Assembly: GCA_022763185.1 (NCBI GenBank)
Contig: JALEGL010000008.1
Coordinates: forward strand, 62,001 to 126,000
Source of the DNA: a bacterium
GTDB lineage: Bacteria > Bdellovibrionota_G > JALEGL01
Direction of reading: 5' to 3'
Length of the DNA stretch: 64,000 bases
Of this stretch, positions 45,995 to 55,572 are shown in pieces; position 1 is the stretch's first letter, and every line of letters begins with the position of its first letter. Under the pieces are notes generated by a model. That model was not told the DNA's origin, searched no databases, and was given only the letters and a program-made list of their open reading frames with translations. The position numbers and the translations under genes were made by a program.

Positions 45995-47596
45995 TTATAC
46001 AGCACTGATCTTATCTAAAAACTTTCCGGCAATACAAATAACACTAGGCTTTGGCTTGCTGTTGCCGCCATCAGGCCAATGACTTGTTGGCTTATCAAGC
46101 TCTTGTGTCATTTCACCGGGATGTTGTACAGAAAGGAATAAGGTCTTTCCATCAGGGCTGAATTTTGGACCGGTAAACTCAGCATCTATTGGCGCTGAAG
46201 CAACTTGAATGGGCATCCCTGCTTGCGGACCTTCTTTTAAAACCACAAACAAGCCATTGTTACCAAAGGCTTTATAATCACCTTTACCTACTTTATGGCC
46301 CGAAATATCGGTCGTAAACCAAAGGTTGCCTTTGGGATCAAACTCAATATTATCTGGACAAGCAAAACCTGTTTTTTCTCCACCTGCAATAAACGTTTCA
46401 TGTTTAAAGCTTAAGGAAAGGGGGTCATTATTGTCCTCTGTCATTTTTAGAATGGAACCGTGGGGGTTGTTGGTCTGACCATTTTTTGTCAGTGCAATAT
46501 AAATATTACCGTCTTGATCTAACTCAACATCTTCTGGTCTATCTTGTGGGGTGGCACCAATCATTCTGGCAGCCTCTCGAGCATGAATTAAAATATCCAA
46601 TTGGCTTTTGTAGCTTTGTTTTAGTTTGGTATTATTTAAGGTTAAAGGGAGCCATTGATTGTTATTGGTATCTGCAACATACAAGGTTCCTGTTTCAAGA
46701 CTGTTGGTTTTGTCAGCAATAAACTTATAGATAAATTCATTTTCTTTATCGTCACCCATATAAACCACTGGACGACCATCTTTGGCTTGAGTGACAGTAG
46801 CGCTTTCGTGGGCAAATCGACCTAAACTGGTTAGCTTTTTGCCTGGATCTGAGCTCAAAGGGTCAATTTCAACCACCCAGCCATAATGTTCAGGGGGATA
46901 AGCATAGATGTCTTCCCATTGTGATGCATAGTAAGGGTTGTCTTTATTGATTTTTCCTGTTTTTGGATCTCGCTCACCATAATAATCTTGATAGTTTTCC
47001 TCACAGCTTAAAAAAGTATTCCATGGAGTTTTTCCACCGGCGCAGTTGCCTAAAGTACCAACTGCATGCGTACGATTAAGAATGGCTTGACCACCCGCAA
47101 AAGGAATTTTAGTTTGTGCATCTATACGACGGTTGTATGGGTATGACGTGTCCACTTTCCATTGTCCGTGTTTGACTTGATCTGCTTTAAATAAAGAGCA
47201 GCCTACACTTTGTTGTTCTTTATCTGCTTGCGTTTTTGTTTTTTTACCTTGTAAGTAACCGCTGACATATTTGTCATTGGGGTACTCATTGTTAACCATA
47301 AAAAACAGACTTTTATTGTTTTTACTTAAGGGTACATAGTTGATGTAATCACAGTTAAAACCAAAACTATGGGTTTTTGAAATGGGATCTCCCCATGAGA
47401 CCAGGACAGAATAACGTAAGTCTTCAACAAGTCTAACGTCATCTTTTAAGCTTGGGGCTAAATTTTTAATAGGGGCAGCAACTTTGGGAGACTTCATGCA
47501 TGATGCTGGCAAAACACTAAAACCTGATAGTAATGCAGAGTTTTTGCCTATAAATTGTAAAAACTGTCTTCTGTTCCATTCTTTATGCAAGTTCAT
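45995..47596 (-). CDS. PhoX-family alkaline phosphatase (Tat-exported)
   Basis: PhoX (DUF839) enzymes release phosphate from organic esters using Ca2+ and Fe3+. From ATG 47596 the protein begins MNLHKEWNRRQFLQFIG, a twin-arginine signal, followed by a Cys in LPASCMK that could be lipidated. The metal-binding Cys/Glu set is in NCAGGKTPWNTFLSCEEN, with GRFAHESA and VVYMGDDKENEFIYKF later, and a six-bladed propeller with DNIEFDPKGNLW near the C-terminus. It is about 533 aa. A TTG at 47632 is an unlikely longer start. No Pho box was identified. Confidence 0.9.
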   Translation of the reverse strand: MNLHKEWNRRQFLQFIGKNSALLSGFSVLPASCMKSPKVAAPIKNLAPSLKDDVRLVEDLRYSVLVSWGDPISKTHSFGFNCDYINYVPLSKNNKSLFFMVNNEYPNDKYVSGYLQGKKTKTQADKEQQSVGCSLFKADQVKHGQWKVDTSYPYNRRIDAQTKIPFAGGQAILNRTHAVGTLGNCAGGKTPWNTFLSCEENYQDYYGERDPKTGKINKDNPYYASQWEDIYAYPPEHYGWVVEIDPLSSDPGKKLTSLGRFAHESATVTQAKDGRPVVYMGDDKENEFIYKFIADKTNSLETGTLYVADTNNNQWLPLTLNNTKLKQSYKSQLDILIHAREAARMIGATPQDRPEDVELDQDGNIYIALTKNGQTNNPHGSILKMTEDNNDPLSLSFKHETFIAGGEKTGFACPDNIEFDPKGNLWFTTDISGHKVGKGDYKAFGNNGLFVVLKEGPQAGMPIQVASAPIDAEFTGPKFSPDGKTLFLSVQHPGEMTQELDKPTSHWPDGGNSKPKPSVICIAGKFLDKISAV

Positions 47597-47808
47597 GTCT
47601 AACGTATTATCGTACTGAGACCAAGAGATCAAAATAACTTACATTTCACGGTTTGATTTTAAGGGCTTTAGAAAAGCTTAGTGACAGCTATCAGGGCATT
47701 GATCATAAAGTAGAATCAATAAACTAAAGTTTAAAAAAAAATTGAATATGATAAGACAGCGTAAGGTTTAAGCTTGTATTCATTTTTATAGAAAAAAGAG
47801 AGTTGTTT

Positions 47809-48384
47809 ATGGCATTGACAGAATCACAAATGATAGGTTTAGGACAACATCTTCCTGAGTTTAGCTTATTGAACGTGGTGTCCAATAAGTATCTAACTAA
47901 GAGTGATGTGAAAGATAGGCCTGTGCTGATTATGTTTATTTGTAATCACTGCCCCTATGTTAAGCATGTCTGGCATGAATTTTCTCGCTTGGAAAAAGAC
48001 TATCAAGACAAAGGTTTAGTGATACTCGCGGTTAACGCAAATGATATTGAAAACTATCCTCAAGATGGACCAGAAAATATGCAGCAATTGCATCGTGATA
48101 TGCAATGGTCTTTCCCATTTTTATTGGATGAGGAGCAAAGTTTTGCAAAAGCTTTGCATGCTGCATGTACACCTGACTTTTATGTTTTTGATGCAAAGCA
48201 TGCATTACAGTATCGAGGACAATTAGATGATAGCAGGCCAGGGAATCCAACTAAAGTTAGTGGTCAAGATATACGAAAAGCATTAGATCGTATTTTGCAG
48301 GGTAAACCTGTAGATTGGGAACAAAAGCCCAGTATTGGATGCAACATCAAATGGAAAAAAGGCAATGAACCAGAGTATTTTTAA
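47809..48384 (+). CDS. Thioredoxin-fold peroxiredoxin-like protein (PRX_like1 type)
   Basis: Cytosolic redoxin of 191 aa without signal peptide. The active Cys is in ICNHCPYVKHVW, where the second Cys of the thioredoxin pair is shifted (CNHC). Other features: cis-Pro in CTPDFYVFD, and the C-terminal motif SIGCNIKWKKG, which matches IGCSVKY of the exported protein at 26595. This pair of Cys sites defines the subgroup. The ATG at 47809 with AAAGAGAG upstream is preferred to a TTG two codons earlier. The next gene starts 25 bases downstream. Confidence 0.87.
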   Translation: MALTESQMIGLGQHLPEFSLLNVVSNKYLTKSDVKDRPVLIMFICNHCPYVKHVWHEFSRLEKDYQDKGLVILAVNANDIENYPQDGPENMQQLHRDMQWSFPFLLDEEQSFAKALHAACTPDFYVFDAKHALQYRGQLDDSRPGNPTKVSGQDIRKALDRILQGKPVDWEQKPSIGCNIKWKKGNEPEYF

Positions 48385-48409
48385 TGGTTGATCCTTTGAG
48401 GAATAAAAC

Positions 48410-50818
48410 ATGAAAAAAAATAAATTAACAAAGATTCTATTGGGTGTGATTGGCTTTTTTGTACTGCTGTATGCCATCATTTTGATTTTACCTAAAAAGA
48501 GTTTAATTAGTAAAATAGAGCAACAGGTTTATCAAGCTAGCAATTTAAAACTTTCCATAGGTAATATAAGTCCGGCCTTATTTGGCATTTCTCTGGATAA
48601 TGTGTCCTTACAAGCGGAAGACAAAGACAAACTTTATATAAGTCTTGAGCATGCAAAATTTAAAATAAAGCTTTTGCCTTTATTTTCCAAAAAAGTGGTG
48701 TTTTCAAAAATTCTACTGGACTCACCCCAGGTAAACTATGATCTAAGCTATAAATATCAATCTCCGGATGAAGATAGCAAAGACACCACTGCAGCGATAG
48801 AAAAAGAGGGTGCTATTAACTTTGAGTTAAGTCAATTGCTAATCAATAATATGAAAATTAAAGTGCATGAAGAAAATTCATTGTTGTTTACAACACATTT
48901 GGCCAAGCAAAGTTATGTCATAAAGACTCAAGGTTTGGATGTTTTTGCAATATCAGGTCATGCAGACTTTGATGAGTTGCTTTACCAAACTGCCTACGGA
49001 TATTTTGGACGCGGTTTAGAGCCTAAACTGGATATAGATCTGATATACGACAATAAAAATCAGAACGCTACACTAAAGCAGTTGATGCTTGAGAGTGAGT
49101 CGATCAAAGCTGAAATGCAGGGAACATTTGAAATGCAAAATGAACCACGCTACAAGTTTAATTTGAATGCCAAGAGTGGAGAGTTAAAGCAAATTTTAGC
49201 ATTTTTGCCGTCAAAAATATTTAGCGATCAGTCCATGAAATCCAGTGACGGTCAATTAATACTTGAGGCATCCTATGACGGTGGGAGCGACTACAGCAAT
49301 GCTGACTTTATGGCTAAGCTTAAATTGACTGATGGTGTTGCACGCTATAAAAAAGATATTAAAGATATTGTTCTTGATCTGGATATCGACAGTCAATCTA
49401 TCACACTCAACGCACTCAAAGCCAAAACCGATAAAAGTATGATTGATATGAAAGCAAAAATTAGCAATTATCTTAATGGTATTGAAAAAAGCCCAGTGGC
49501 TGTTTCAGCTCAATACAACTTAGACTTTGATGAGTTAAAGCAAATAGAGATGTACCCACCTGAGCATGCTTTGTCAGGAAAAGCCAAAGGTCAGATCAAC
49601 ATAGCTCAAAACATAACTTCACCTCTTATGACAGGCAGACATCAATTGACGGATGTTGCGTATTCGTCAACCTCACCGGACATGAAAAACTATAAAATTA
49701 AAAGCCTGTATGCCACCCTTGGTTTAGAAAAAAATCAAATCAACCTTGATGTCGATCGCATGCAAATAAATAATGACGAGCTTTCCATGAAGGGAAGTGT
49801 TCGAAATGTTTTAGCGTATGCCTTAGCGGATGGCTCTTTAGATTATGATATTAATGTTAATGCAAAATCTTTGGATTTGGATAAGCTTTTGCCAGAGGAC
49901 CAAGAAGAAAAAAGTTCAGAAGCAGTAGATTTTAGTCCAATTAAAAAAATTAATGGGACCAGTCGATTACAGTGCAATGTTTTGCATTACAGTGACTTGG
50001 ACTTAAAAAATGTCAAAGCTGAGTTGGTTACACAAAATGGAAAAATTGACTTAAAGAACCTAAGTGCCAATGCCTTTTCAGGCTTGTTCAAAACTAACTT
50101 TAAGCTTGATGTAACAGATGAAGATAGGTTTCCTTATCAAGCCAATGTGAATGTTGATAATGTCAAATTAGATGAGTTTATAGACTATGCAAAAGTTTTT
50201 TTCCCGATAAAAATTGATAAAGTCACAAAGGTCGGGGGGCAACTTTTTAGTCAAATACAATCATCAGGAACAATTAATACAAACACACTTTTGCCTGAAA
50301 TAGACTCCATATCTTTTGAGGGGCCCATAAAAATTGTTGAAGGTTACCTTAAACAATCCGCAATACAAAAGCGCTTGGCTCAATTCATCAAGAAAGACTC
50401 ATTGAAGAGTGTTGATTTTAAATCATGGAGCCAATACATTCAATTTAACAAAGGTATGTTTGAAGTTAATAAACTAGACTTTAACAGTAAAGGTATAAAT
50501 CTTTCTGGTAAAGGTACTCAATCACTGACTGGGAAGGTTGATTATGATTTTAAAGTAAAACTTCCAAAAAAAGATGTTGAAGAAACATTCCCTGCTTTGG
50601 CTAAACTTAACCCTAATGCAGAGAATATAGACATTCCTATTCAATTAACGGGATCACTCAATGAGTTAAAGGTTTCTGTGATTGAAGGCAACATCAAGCA
50701 AGTCGTGAGTGAAAAAGTAGAGAAAAAAATAGAAAAGAAAGTTGAAAAGAAAAAAGAAGAAATTAAAAATAAAACAAAAGAGGCGGTCAAGGATAAGCTC
50801 AAAGGCTTTGGTTTTTAA
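48410..50818 (+). CDS. AsmA-like envelope protein
   Basis: Envelope protein of 802 aa anchored by one N-terminal helix (residues 9-29) with the bulk in the periplasm. The repetitive beta structure (NVSLQAEDKDKLYISLEHAKFKI, later LNLSGKGTQSLTGKVDYDF) is that of AsmA/YhdP-type bridge proteins, which are linked to phospholipid movement to the outer membrane. The last 45 residues are Lys/Glu-rich and coiled. GAGGAATAA precedes the ATG. Which AsmA paralogue it corresponds to cannot be told by eye. Confidence 0.8.
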   Translation: MKKNKLTKILLGVIGFFVLLYAIILILPKKSLISKIEQQVYQASNLKLSIGNISPALFGISLDNVSLQAEDKDKLYISLEHAKFKIKLLPLFSKKVVFSKILLDSPQVNYDLSYKYQSPDEDSKDTTAAIEKEGAINFELSQLLINNMKIKVHEENSLLFTTHLAKQSYVIKTQGLDVFAISGHADFDELLYQTAYGYFGRGLEPKLDIDLIYDNKNQNATLKQLMLESESIKAEMQGTFEMQNEPRYKFNLNAKSGELKQILAFLPSKIFSDQSMKSSDGQLILEASYDGGSDYSNADFMAKLKLTDGVARYKKDIKDIVLDLDIDSQSITLNALKAKTDKSMIDMKAKISNYLNGIEKSPVAVSAQYNLDFDELKQIEMYPPEHALSGKAKGQINIAQNITSPLMTGRHQLTDVAYSSTSPDMKNYKIKSLYATLGLEKNQINLDVDRMQINNDELSMKGSVRNVLAYALADGSLDYDINVNAKSLDLDKLLPEDQEEKSSEAVDFSPIKKINGTSRLQCNVLHYSDLDLKNVKAELVTQNGKIDLKNLSANAFSGLFKTNFKLDVTDEDRFPYQANVNVDNVKLDEFIDYAKVFFPIKIDKVTKVGGQLFSQIQSSGTINTNTLLPEIDSISFEGPIKIVEGYLKQSAIQKRLAQFIKKDSLKSVDFKSWSQYIQFNKGMFEVNKLDFNSKGINLSGKGTQSLTGKVDYDFKVKLPKKDVEETFPALAKLNPNAENIDIPIQLTGSLNELKVSVIEGNIKQVVSEKVEKKIEKKVEKKKEEIKNKTKEAVKDKLKGFGF

Positions 50819-50824
50819 AGCTCA

Positions 50825-51424
50825 TTATCTATTAGAATGCTGTTTTAAATAAAAAGACTCTATTGCATCAATGTTTTTTTGTTGGCTTTTATCATAGTGC
50901 CCCTTGATTTTTTTTTGCCGGACAGCTTCATATACACTGATGGCACAAGCAACAGAGATGTTTAAGCTTTGCACCATACCCATCTGTGGTATATGAAAAT
51001 GATGTGTACTTTGCTGTAAAGCTTCAGGTGTTAGCCCAACATGTTCATTGCCAAACATTAAAATGCTAGGCTCTGAAGAGAAGTCAATATCGTAAACTTC
51101 TAAAGACTGATCATTTAAGTTTGAAGCATATAGCTTTGTATAGTTTTTTTTAATTGAATCAAAGCATTGTTCAAGGTCAGTATAAAAGTGTATCTTGAGC
51201 CATTTTCTGGCGCCAGAAGAGGCTTTTTCATCAAAACCTTCAAGGGTTTTGGGTAAACGGTAGTCCGTATTTAAAATATAGACATTAAAAATACCTGCAG
51301 CATCACAGGTCCTCAAAACAGCACCAATATTATGGGGATCGTGAACATTTTCTAATAAAACAGCAAGATCTGTTTGCCGTTGGGCTGCCAGCTGTTTTAT
51401 TTTATTTAAACGCTCATTGGTCAT
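50825..51424 (-). CDS. trmH: TrmH/SpoU family RNA 2'-O-methyltransferase
   Basis: SPOUT-fold methyltransferase of 199 aa. Motif 1 is LENVHDPHNIGAVLRTCDA, motif 2 LMFGNEHVGL, motif 3 IPQMGMVQSLNISVACAI. The lack of an N-terminal substrate domain and the helix at each end fit TrmH, which makes Gm18 in tRNA, better than RlmB. It begins three bases after the pgi stop, so pgi-trmH form an operon. Confidence 0.9.
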   Translation of the reverse strand: MTNERLNKIKQLAAQRQTDLAVLLENVHDPHNIGAVLRTCDAAGIFNVYILNTDYRLPKTLEGFDEKASSGARKWLKIHFYTDLEQCFDSIKKNYTKLYASNLNDQSLEVYDIDFSSEPSILMFGNEHVGLTPEALQQSTHHFHIPQMGMVQSLNISVACAISVYEAVRQKKIKGHYDKSQQKNIDAIESFYLKQHSNR

Positions 51425-51427
51425 GAC

Positions 51428-52942
51428 TTAGTCGATTGCAAATAATTTAAACAGTTGATCATGTTTAATAAAAAACACAGGCTTTTTAAGTTGGCGTAGA
51501 GCATGAAAATCACCTAAACTTTGCGCGAGCTTTATTTTTTCAAGCTGTGCTTGTTCTTCTGAAACGTCAGGATTGTCACCGTAGACAATAATAAAGCTAA
51601 CATCAAGGTGACCGCCTTTAAAATATTGACCAACAGAGTGTAAATATTGAGGCCCAGGGTAAGGAATGCACGGTTGGCAGTAAGTTTTTGATAGGTGCTG
51701 ACACAGTTTTTCAAGTTTGTTTTTGTAACCAAAGCCAAAAAATAAAACAGCTATCATTTGATTTTTATGGCATAGCTTGTCCAGTTCTTCAAAAAAAACT
51801 TTGGGCGTTGTTGCTGTTGGGTCTTCAGGTTTTAAGTTCACTTGTTTTAGGTAATCATGGGCGAGTGATTTGGATAGAGCAACATTTGGTTCATCAAAAG
51901 GGTTAAGCTTAAGAAAATAGCCTAAGATTGCTGTGATTTGCATCCAAATATAGCTTTGAAGAAGAAGATTGTTTTGCTTAGCCGTCAAAGGAAATGTAAG
52001 CATATGGCTAAAAGTGTTTGATAAGGCTAGATTTGTATCTGTATTGATATGAATATAATCTTTTCGATCATTATCAATGTATTGTGAAGGTAGGGGAATA
52101 AAACCACAGTTGTTTTTTCCAGTACTTTCTGCAATCAGCTGCTCCACCCAATGGGTAAAATAAGAAAGTTGGTCAGGTAAATGTAAAATGAGCTTATTGC
52201 TGCCATAGTTTTGATATAGTTGAAAAACTTTAGCTGTAAACTGTTCAATCTGCTTTTGTAAATTTTGACCTTTTGCGTACTTTAAAAAACAATCTATATT
52301 CTCATTCAAGGCTGTAAAATTAATTAATGCAAAAGGTAAAAGGCCAAAGTACGAAATAGATGAAAACCTTCCACCTATGTCATCAGGAGTGATAAATTGA
52401 TCATAGAAATTATGTTGACTTAAAGCAAAGTGCTGACTTAATGATGTGTTGGCATCAGATACACTTACAAAATGATGATCAGGGATATTAAGTTTTTGAA
52501 GATACTTGAAAACGGACATGGTTTCCAGAGTGCTGCCAGATTTAGAGGCAATAAAGAATAAGGTGTTAGGAAGGTCAACCCTAGATAAACAATCATGGAT
52601 ATGCTGGGTGTCAGTACTGTCTATGATATGAAAATGTTCAGCTTCATAAACATGAACCAAGGTTTTGGCAAATAAACTGGAGCCCCCCATGCCAACCCAA
52701 ACAAAATCTAGATAGTTTGATTTTTTAATTTTTTCATAGAAGGCACTAACTTTTTCCTTAGAGTTGTTAATCACTTGATCAGACTCAACCCAGCCTAAAC
52801 GGTTTGAAATAGCGTGTTGCTTTGTCAATTCAGATGACCAAAGAGTGGGGTCTTTTTGCTGAAGTCTATTAAAAATATTGTTAGATTTGAGCTCTTCAAG
52901 CAAGAGTTCATAATCGTTGGTTGACTTGTCCTCTAGATGCAT
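51428..52942 (-). CDS. pgi: Glucose-6-phosphate isomerase
   Basis: Interconverts glucose-6-phosphate and fructose-6-phosphate. 504 aa. The phosphate-binding SIS fold has VGMGGSSLF and FIASKSGSTLETM; GGRFSSIS follows, and the C-terminal HSVGQYFKGGHLDVSF corresponds to the catalytic-Lys STGQLHKGGP segment of the shorter bacterial and Tal-Pgi-type enzymes rather than the E. coli form. First gene of pgi-trmH; divergent from the FHA gene over 224 bases. Confidence 0.93.
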   Translation of the reverse strand: MHLEDKSTNDYELLLEELKSNNIFNRLQQKDPTLWSSELTKQHAISNRLGWVESDQVINNSKEKVSAFYEKIKKSNYLDFVWVGMGGSSLFAKTLVHVYEAEHFHIIDSTDTQHIHDCLSRVDLPNTLFFIASKSGSTLETMSVFKYLQKLNIPDHHFVSVSDANTSLSQHFALSQHNFYDQFITPDDIGGRFSSISYFGLLPFALINFTALNENIDCFLKYAKGQNLQKQIEQFTAKVFQLYQNYGSNKLILHLPDQLSYFTHWVEQLIAESTGKNNCGFIPLPSQYIDNDRKDYIHINTDTNLALSNTFSHMLTFPLTAKQNNLLLQSYIWMQITAILGYFLKLNPFDEPNVALSKSLAHDYLKQVNLKPEDPTATTPKVFFEELDKLCHKNQMIAVLFFGFGYKNKLEKLCQHLSKTYCQPCIPYPGPQYLHSVGQYFKGGHLDVSFIIVYGDNPDVSEEQAQLEKIKLAQSLGDFHALRQLKKPVFFIKHDQLFKLFAID

Positions 52943-53076
52943 TGTTTTAGTCTATTATTGAATAATAGGAGTATTGTCGAGATAAATGCAGCTTTATCAA
53001 TGTAAACTTAAACGCTAGAGATACACATTGTTGTTTAGAATCGTGTATAAAAATAATAGTTTAAAAGACAAATGCT

Positions 53077-53105
53077 TTTTGCTTATGGTTTATTTACGAT
53101 ATAAT
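53077..53105 (+). promoter_or_regulatory. Putative promoter of the FHA-domain gene
   Basis: A perfect TATAAT at 53100-53105 has a weak TTTTGC box 17 bases upstream (53077-53082). Transcription would begin near 53112, about 55 bases before the TTG start. Confidence 0.45.
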
Positions 53106-53166
53106 ATTAACAAGATATGAGTTTTTCGAGCGAAAATAATGGGTTTATGCCGAATGGGGGCTTTTT

Positions 53167-54564
53167 TTGGCAAAAATAAGTAAAATTTCTCCTGTTGTTG
53201 CAGACCGTAAAGCCGTTTTTTTGCGTTTGTACAATCAAGGAAAATTTATTGAAACCTTCCAATTGAAAAAAGGGTCTACTTTGGTGGGTAGAGACCCTTC
53301 AAATCAAATTGTGATTAAAAGTACGTTTGTATCTAGGCACCATTTTGTTATTGAAGTTTTAGATAGCGGCGTTGTTTATATACAAGATTTAAAAAGTAGA
53401 AATGGCACCTACGTTAACCGCGAAAGAATATCAAAAATAAAACTCTCTCATAAAGATAGAGTTATTTGCGGTCCATTTGAATTTATTTTTAATCAACCCC
53501 ACTTTGATAAAGAAGAAGATAGTTCAGACTCCTTAACAGATTTAGAACTTACGGATAAAAGCACGACCACAAAAAGTAAAAGCAAAAGAAAAGCAAAGAA
53601 AATGCCTTCTTTGGATCAACAAGATTCAGGTGTTTCTTTATCCATTGAATACTTAGACCATAACGATCTTGATGTACCTACGATCATTACTGGTTTAGAG
53701 TCCACAAAAGGAAGCAATGCCACAAGAGAAGCTGATATGTCAGTTTTTCCAGATAGAGTGGTGCCTTTACAAAAAACATCAAAAACGAAAGTAATTATGA
53801 TGGCTTTGGCCATGGTCGGGTTTTCTGCTGTTTTAGCTTATGGGATGTTTCTATTTCTACAAAAAAATGCACAAAAATCTCAGTTGGTCATGCAAGAAAC
53901 AATGGAAGGTACAAGTCAAGAGGACAGCACTAGTGCACAATCAATAAAACCAGTATCTAAGGTTAAGAGCAAGAATGGTGTTTCTAAAGCAAAAAAAATG
54001 ACGGGTTCAAAAACCAATAAAAGAGCATCATCTAAGAAAAACTTTAAAGTCAGTGATATCTTGGGCAATATTGGCGATGAAGAAATAGATTTCTCAGGTC
54101 TGAGTAATTTATCTAAGAGCACCAGTCAAAGAAGAAAAAATATTGCTAAAGCAATCAGTAAAGCTACGCTTTCAGTGGATGTTGAGCCACCAAAACATCA
54201 AGGCTCTTTTTTCTCATTCAATAAAGGCAAGGAAAAGAAAGTTAGTGTGGATAGTGCAAAAGAAGCGCTTAATTACCAGCGTTCAATAAAAAATCAGCTG
54301 GGTTTTGTGCAAAACTGCTTTGTTAGTTACGCTAAAAACCCTGAAAAGCCGGGTGTCATCTCATTAGAAATCAGTTTAGACAATGCAGGAAAAGTAAATC
54401 GAGAAAGAATTGACTCTGATCATTTTAAAACCAGCAGGCTAGACCAATGTTTAAAAAAAGGCGCTCAAGATATTGTAGCCGACTCAAAGCCTCCTTGGGA
54501 GGGTTTTACCGCAAGCTACAAATTTAAATTTGCCGGTGTTAAAAAGAAAAGTTTTGATTCCTAA
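53167..54564 (+). CDS. FHA-domain protein with AgmX/PglI-type C-terminal domain (GltG-like)
   Basis: Inner-membrane protein of 465 aa. The cytoplasmic N-terminus is a full FHA domain, which binds phosphothreonine: GRDPSN at 41-46, VSRHH at 55-59 and SRNGTYVN at 77-84 are all conserved. A disordered linker leads to one helix at 208-231, another Lys/Ser-rich linker, and a periplasmic TonB-like AgmX/PglI domain at about 375-460 with its Cys pair (VQNCFV and LDQCLKK). This layout is like GltG of the Myxococcus gliding machine. The start is TTG at 53167 after GGGGG. Convergent with the six-gene cluster. Confidence 0.85.
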   Translation: MAKISKISPVVADRKAVFLRLYNQGKFIETFQLKKGSTLVGRDPSNQIVIKSTFVSRHHFVIEVLDSGVVYIQDLKSRNGTYVNRERISKIKLSHKDRVICGPFEFIFNQPHFDKEEDSSDSLTDLELTDKSTTTKSKSKRKAKKMPSLDQQDSGVSLSIEYLDHNDLDVPTIITGLESTKGSNATREADMSVFPDRVVPLQKTSKTKVIMMALAMVGFSAVLAYGMFLFLQKNAQKSQLVMQETMEGTSQEDSTSAQSIKPVSKVKSKNGVSKAKKMTGSKTNKRASSKKNFKVSDILGNIGDEEIDFSGLSNLSKSTSQRRKNIAKAISKATLSVDVEPPKHQGSFFSFNKGKEKKVSVDSAKEALNYQRSIKNQLGFVQNCFVSYAKNPEKPGVISLEISLDNAGKVNRERIDSDHFKTSRLDQCLKKGAQDIVADSKPPWEGFTASYKFKFAGVKKKSFDS

Positions 54565-54974
54565 AAGTTAATTTAAATACTATCGTTGTATATAAAGGTT
54601 TTATTCTAATCCTAACCTTAAGTTACGCATGCTGACGGTAATGTTTTAATTGAAAGGGTTAAAGAAACGTATATATAAAATTAGGCTGACCGGCTTTATA
54701 TTTACATAGGGTGCTTTAAATTGAAGCCAATAATCAATAAATAGAGAAAAAATAATTTATATAGGCTCAAAGGATTGTTTGGCATAGCCCAATGAGAACT
54801 CGCTGCATGAAATCTATTTTGTTCTCATAATTTGTCACGATATAAACTTGAAGTACTTCAGGCTTGGGTATTTCACAATCTTTTTTTTGCGCTAAAATCG
54901 AAACCAATCAAAATAAATAAGATAAGCTCAAGCAGTGATATCAATCAAGCCAGAGCAGTCATCACTTTCTATTA
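54565..54974. other. Convergent intergenic region, nothing recognised
   Basis: 410 bases between the ends of the FHA gene and the minus-strand operon. Very A+T-rich. I see no open frame with a start, no tRNA and no convincing terminator hairpin for either side. Confidence 0.6.
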
Positions 54975-55559
54975 TTAGAAGGTATATTTGATACCAAAGG
55001 TAGGAGATATCATGTTGACGGGTAAATCAAACTGGAAATAGCTGACTTTAAAGTACAGAGAGTAATGTCTTAATAAGGTGTAATACTCAATACCAGCAGA
55101 ACCTGCTATACTCATTTTATATTTTTCACCATCAACAAATGCCGGCCCAGTAGAAACAACACCACCACCAGCCGCTACAAAGGGGTTCCATCTCCCAATT
55201 GGTTTTTGTAGTTTTAAAAGTAGATTTCCAGAAAAGAAATTAACGCCACCTTCAAGTTGGGGGTCTTCAGGAGCGGCTTCATGAATGGCAAAGCCAAACA
55301 AGCTTTCAATGCTGATATTTTTTGAAATGTCGTATCCCATGTTGAATGATAGTGCTGTTCCAGGATTGGTTGTTGTTTCCCCCGGTAGCGTTCCATCAAT
55401 GGCACCGTTGACGATTGAGATACCTATATCAGCACCAATATAAAAGCCTTTTTCTATGTCATCGGGTAAACGTCTAAATTCTCCAAATAAGTTTTCAGCA
55501 TGCAACAAAGACGTTGTCATGAATACAGCGATAAGGCTTATTACTTTTATTTTTTTCAT
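54975..55559 (-). CDS. Outer-membrane beta-barrel protein (small, OmpA/OmpW-like barrel)
   Basis: 194 aa with a signal peptide (residues 1-21, ending LLHAENLF). The mature part alternates amphipathic strands: GFYIGADIGISIV, TALSFNMGYDIS, NLLLKLQKPIGRWNPFVAAGGG and a C-terminal strand ending MISPTFGIKYTF, with the terminal Phe used by the BAM machinery. About eight strands. It is the last gene of the Glt-like operon, 13 bases after the AgmX-domain gene, and probably gives the system an outer-membrane foothold, like GltA/GltB. Confidence 0.85.
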   Translation of the reverse strand: MKKIKVISLIAVFMTTSLLHAENLFGEFRRLPDDIEKGFYIGADIGISIVNGAIDGTLPGETTTNPGTALSFNMGYDISKNISIESLFGFAIHEAAPEDPQLEGGVNFFSGNLLLKLQKPIGRWNPFVAAGGGVVSTGPAFVDGEKYKMSIAGSAGIEYYTLLRHYSLYFKVSYFQFDLPVNMISPTFGIKYTF

Positions 55560-55572
55560 AATCTCTTCTTTC

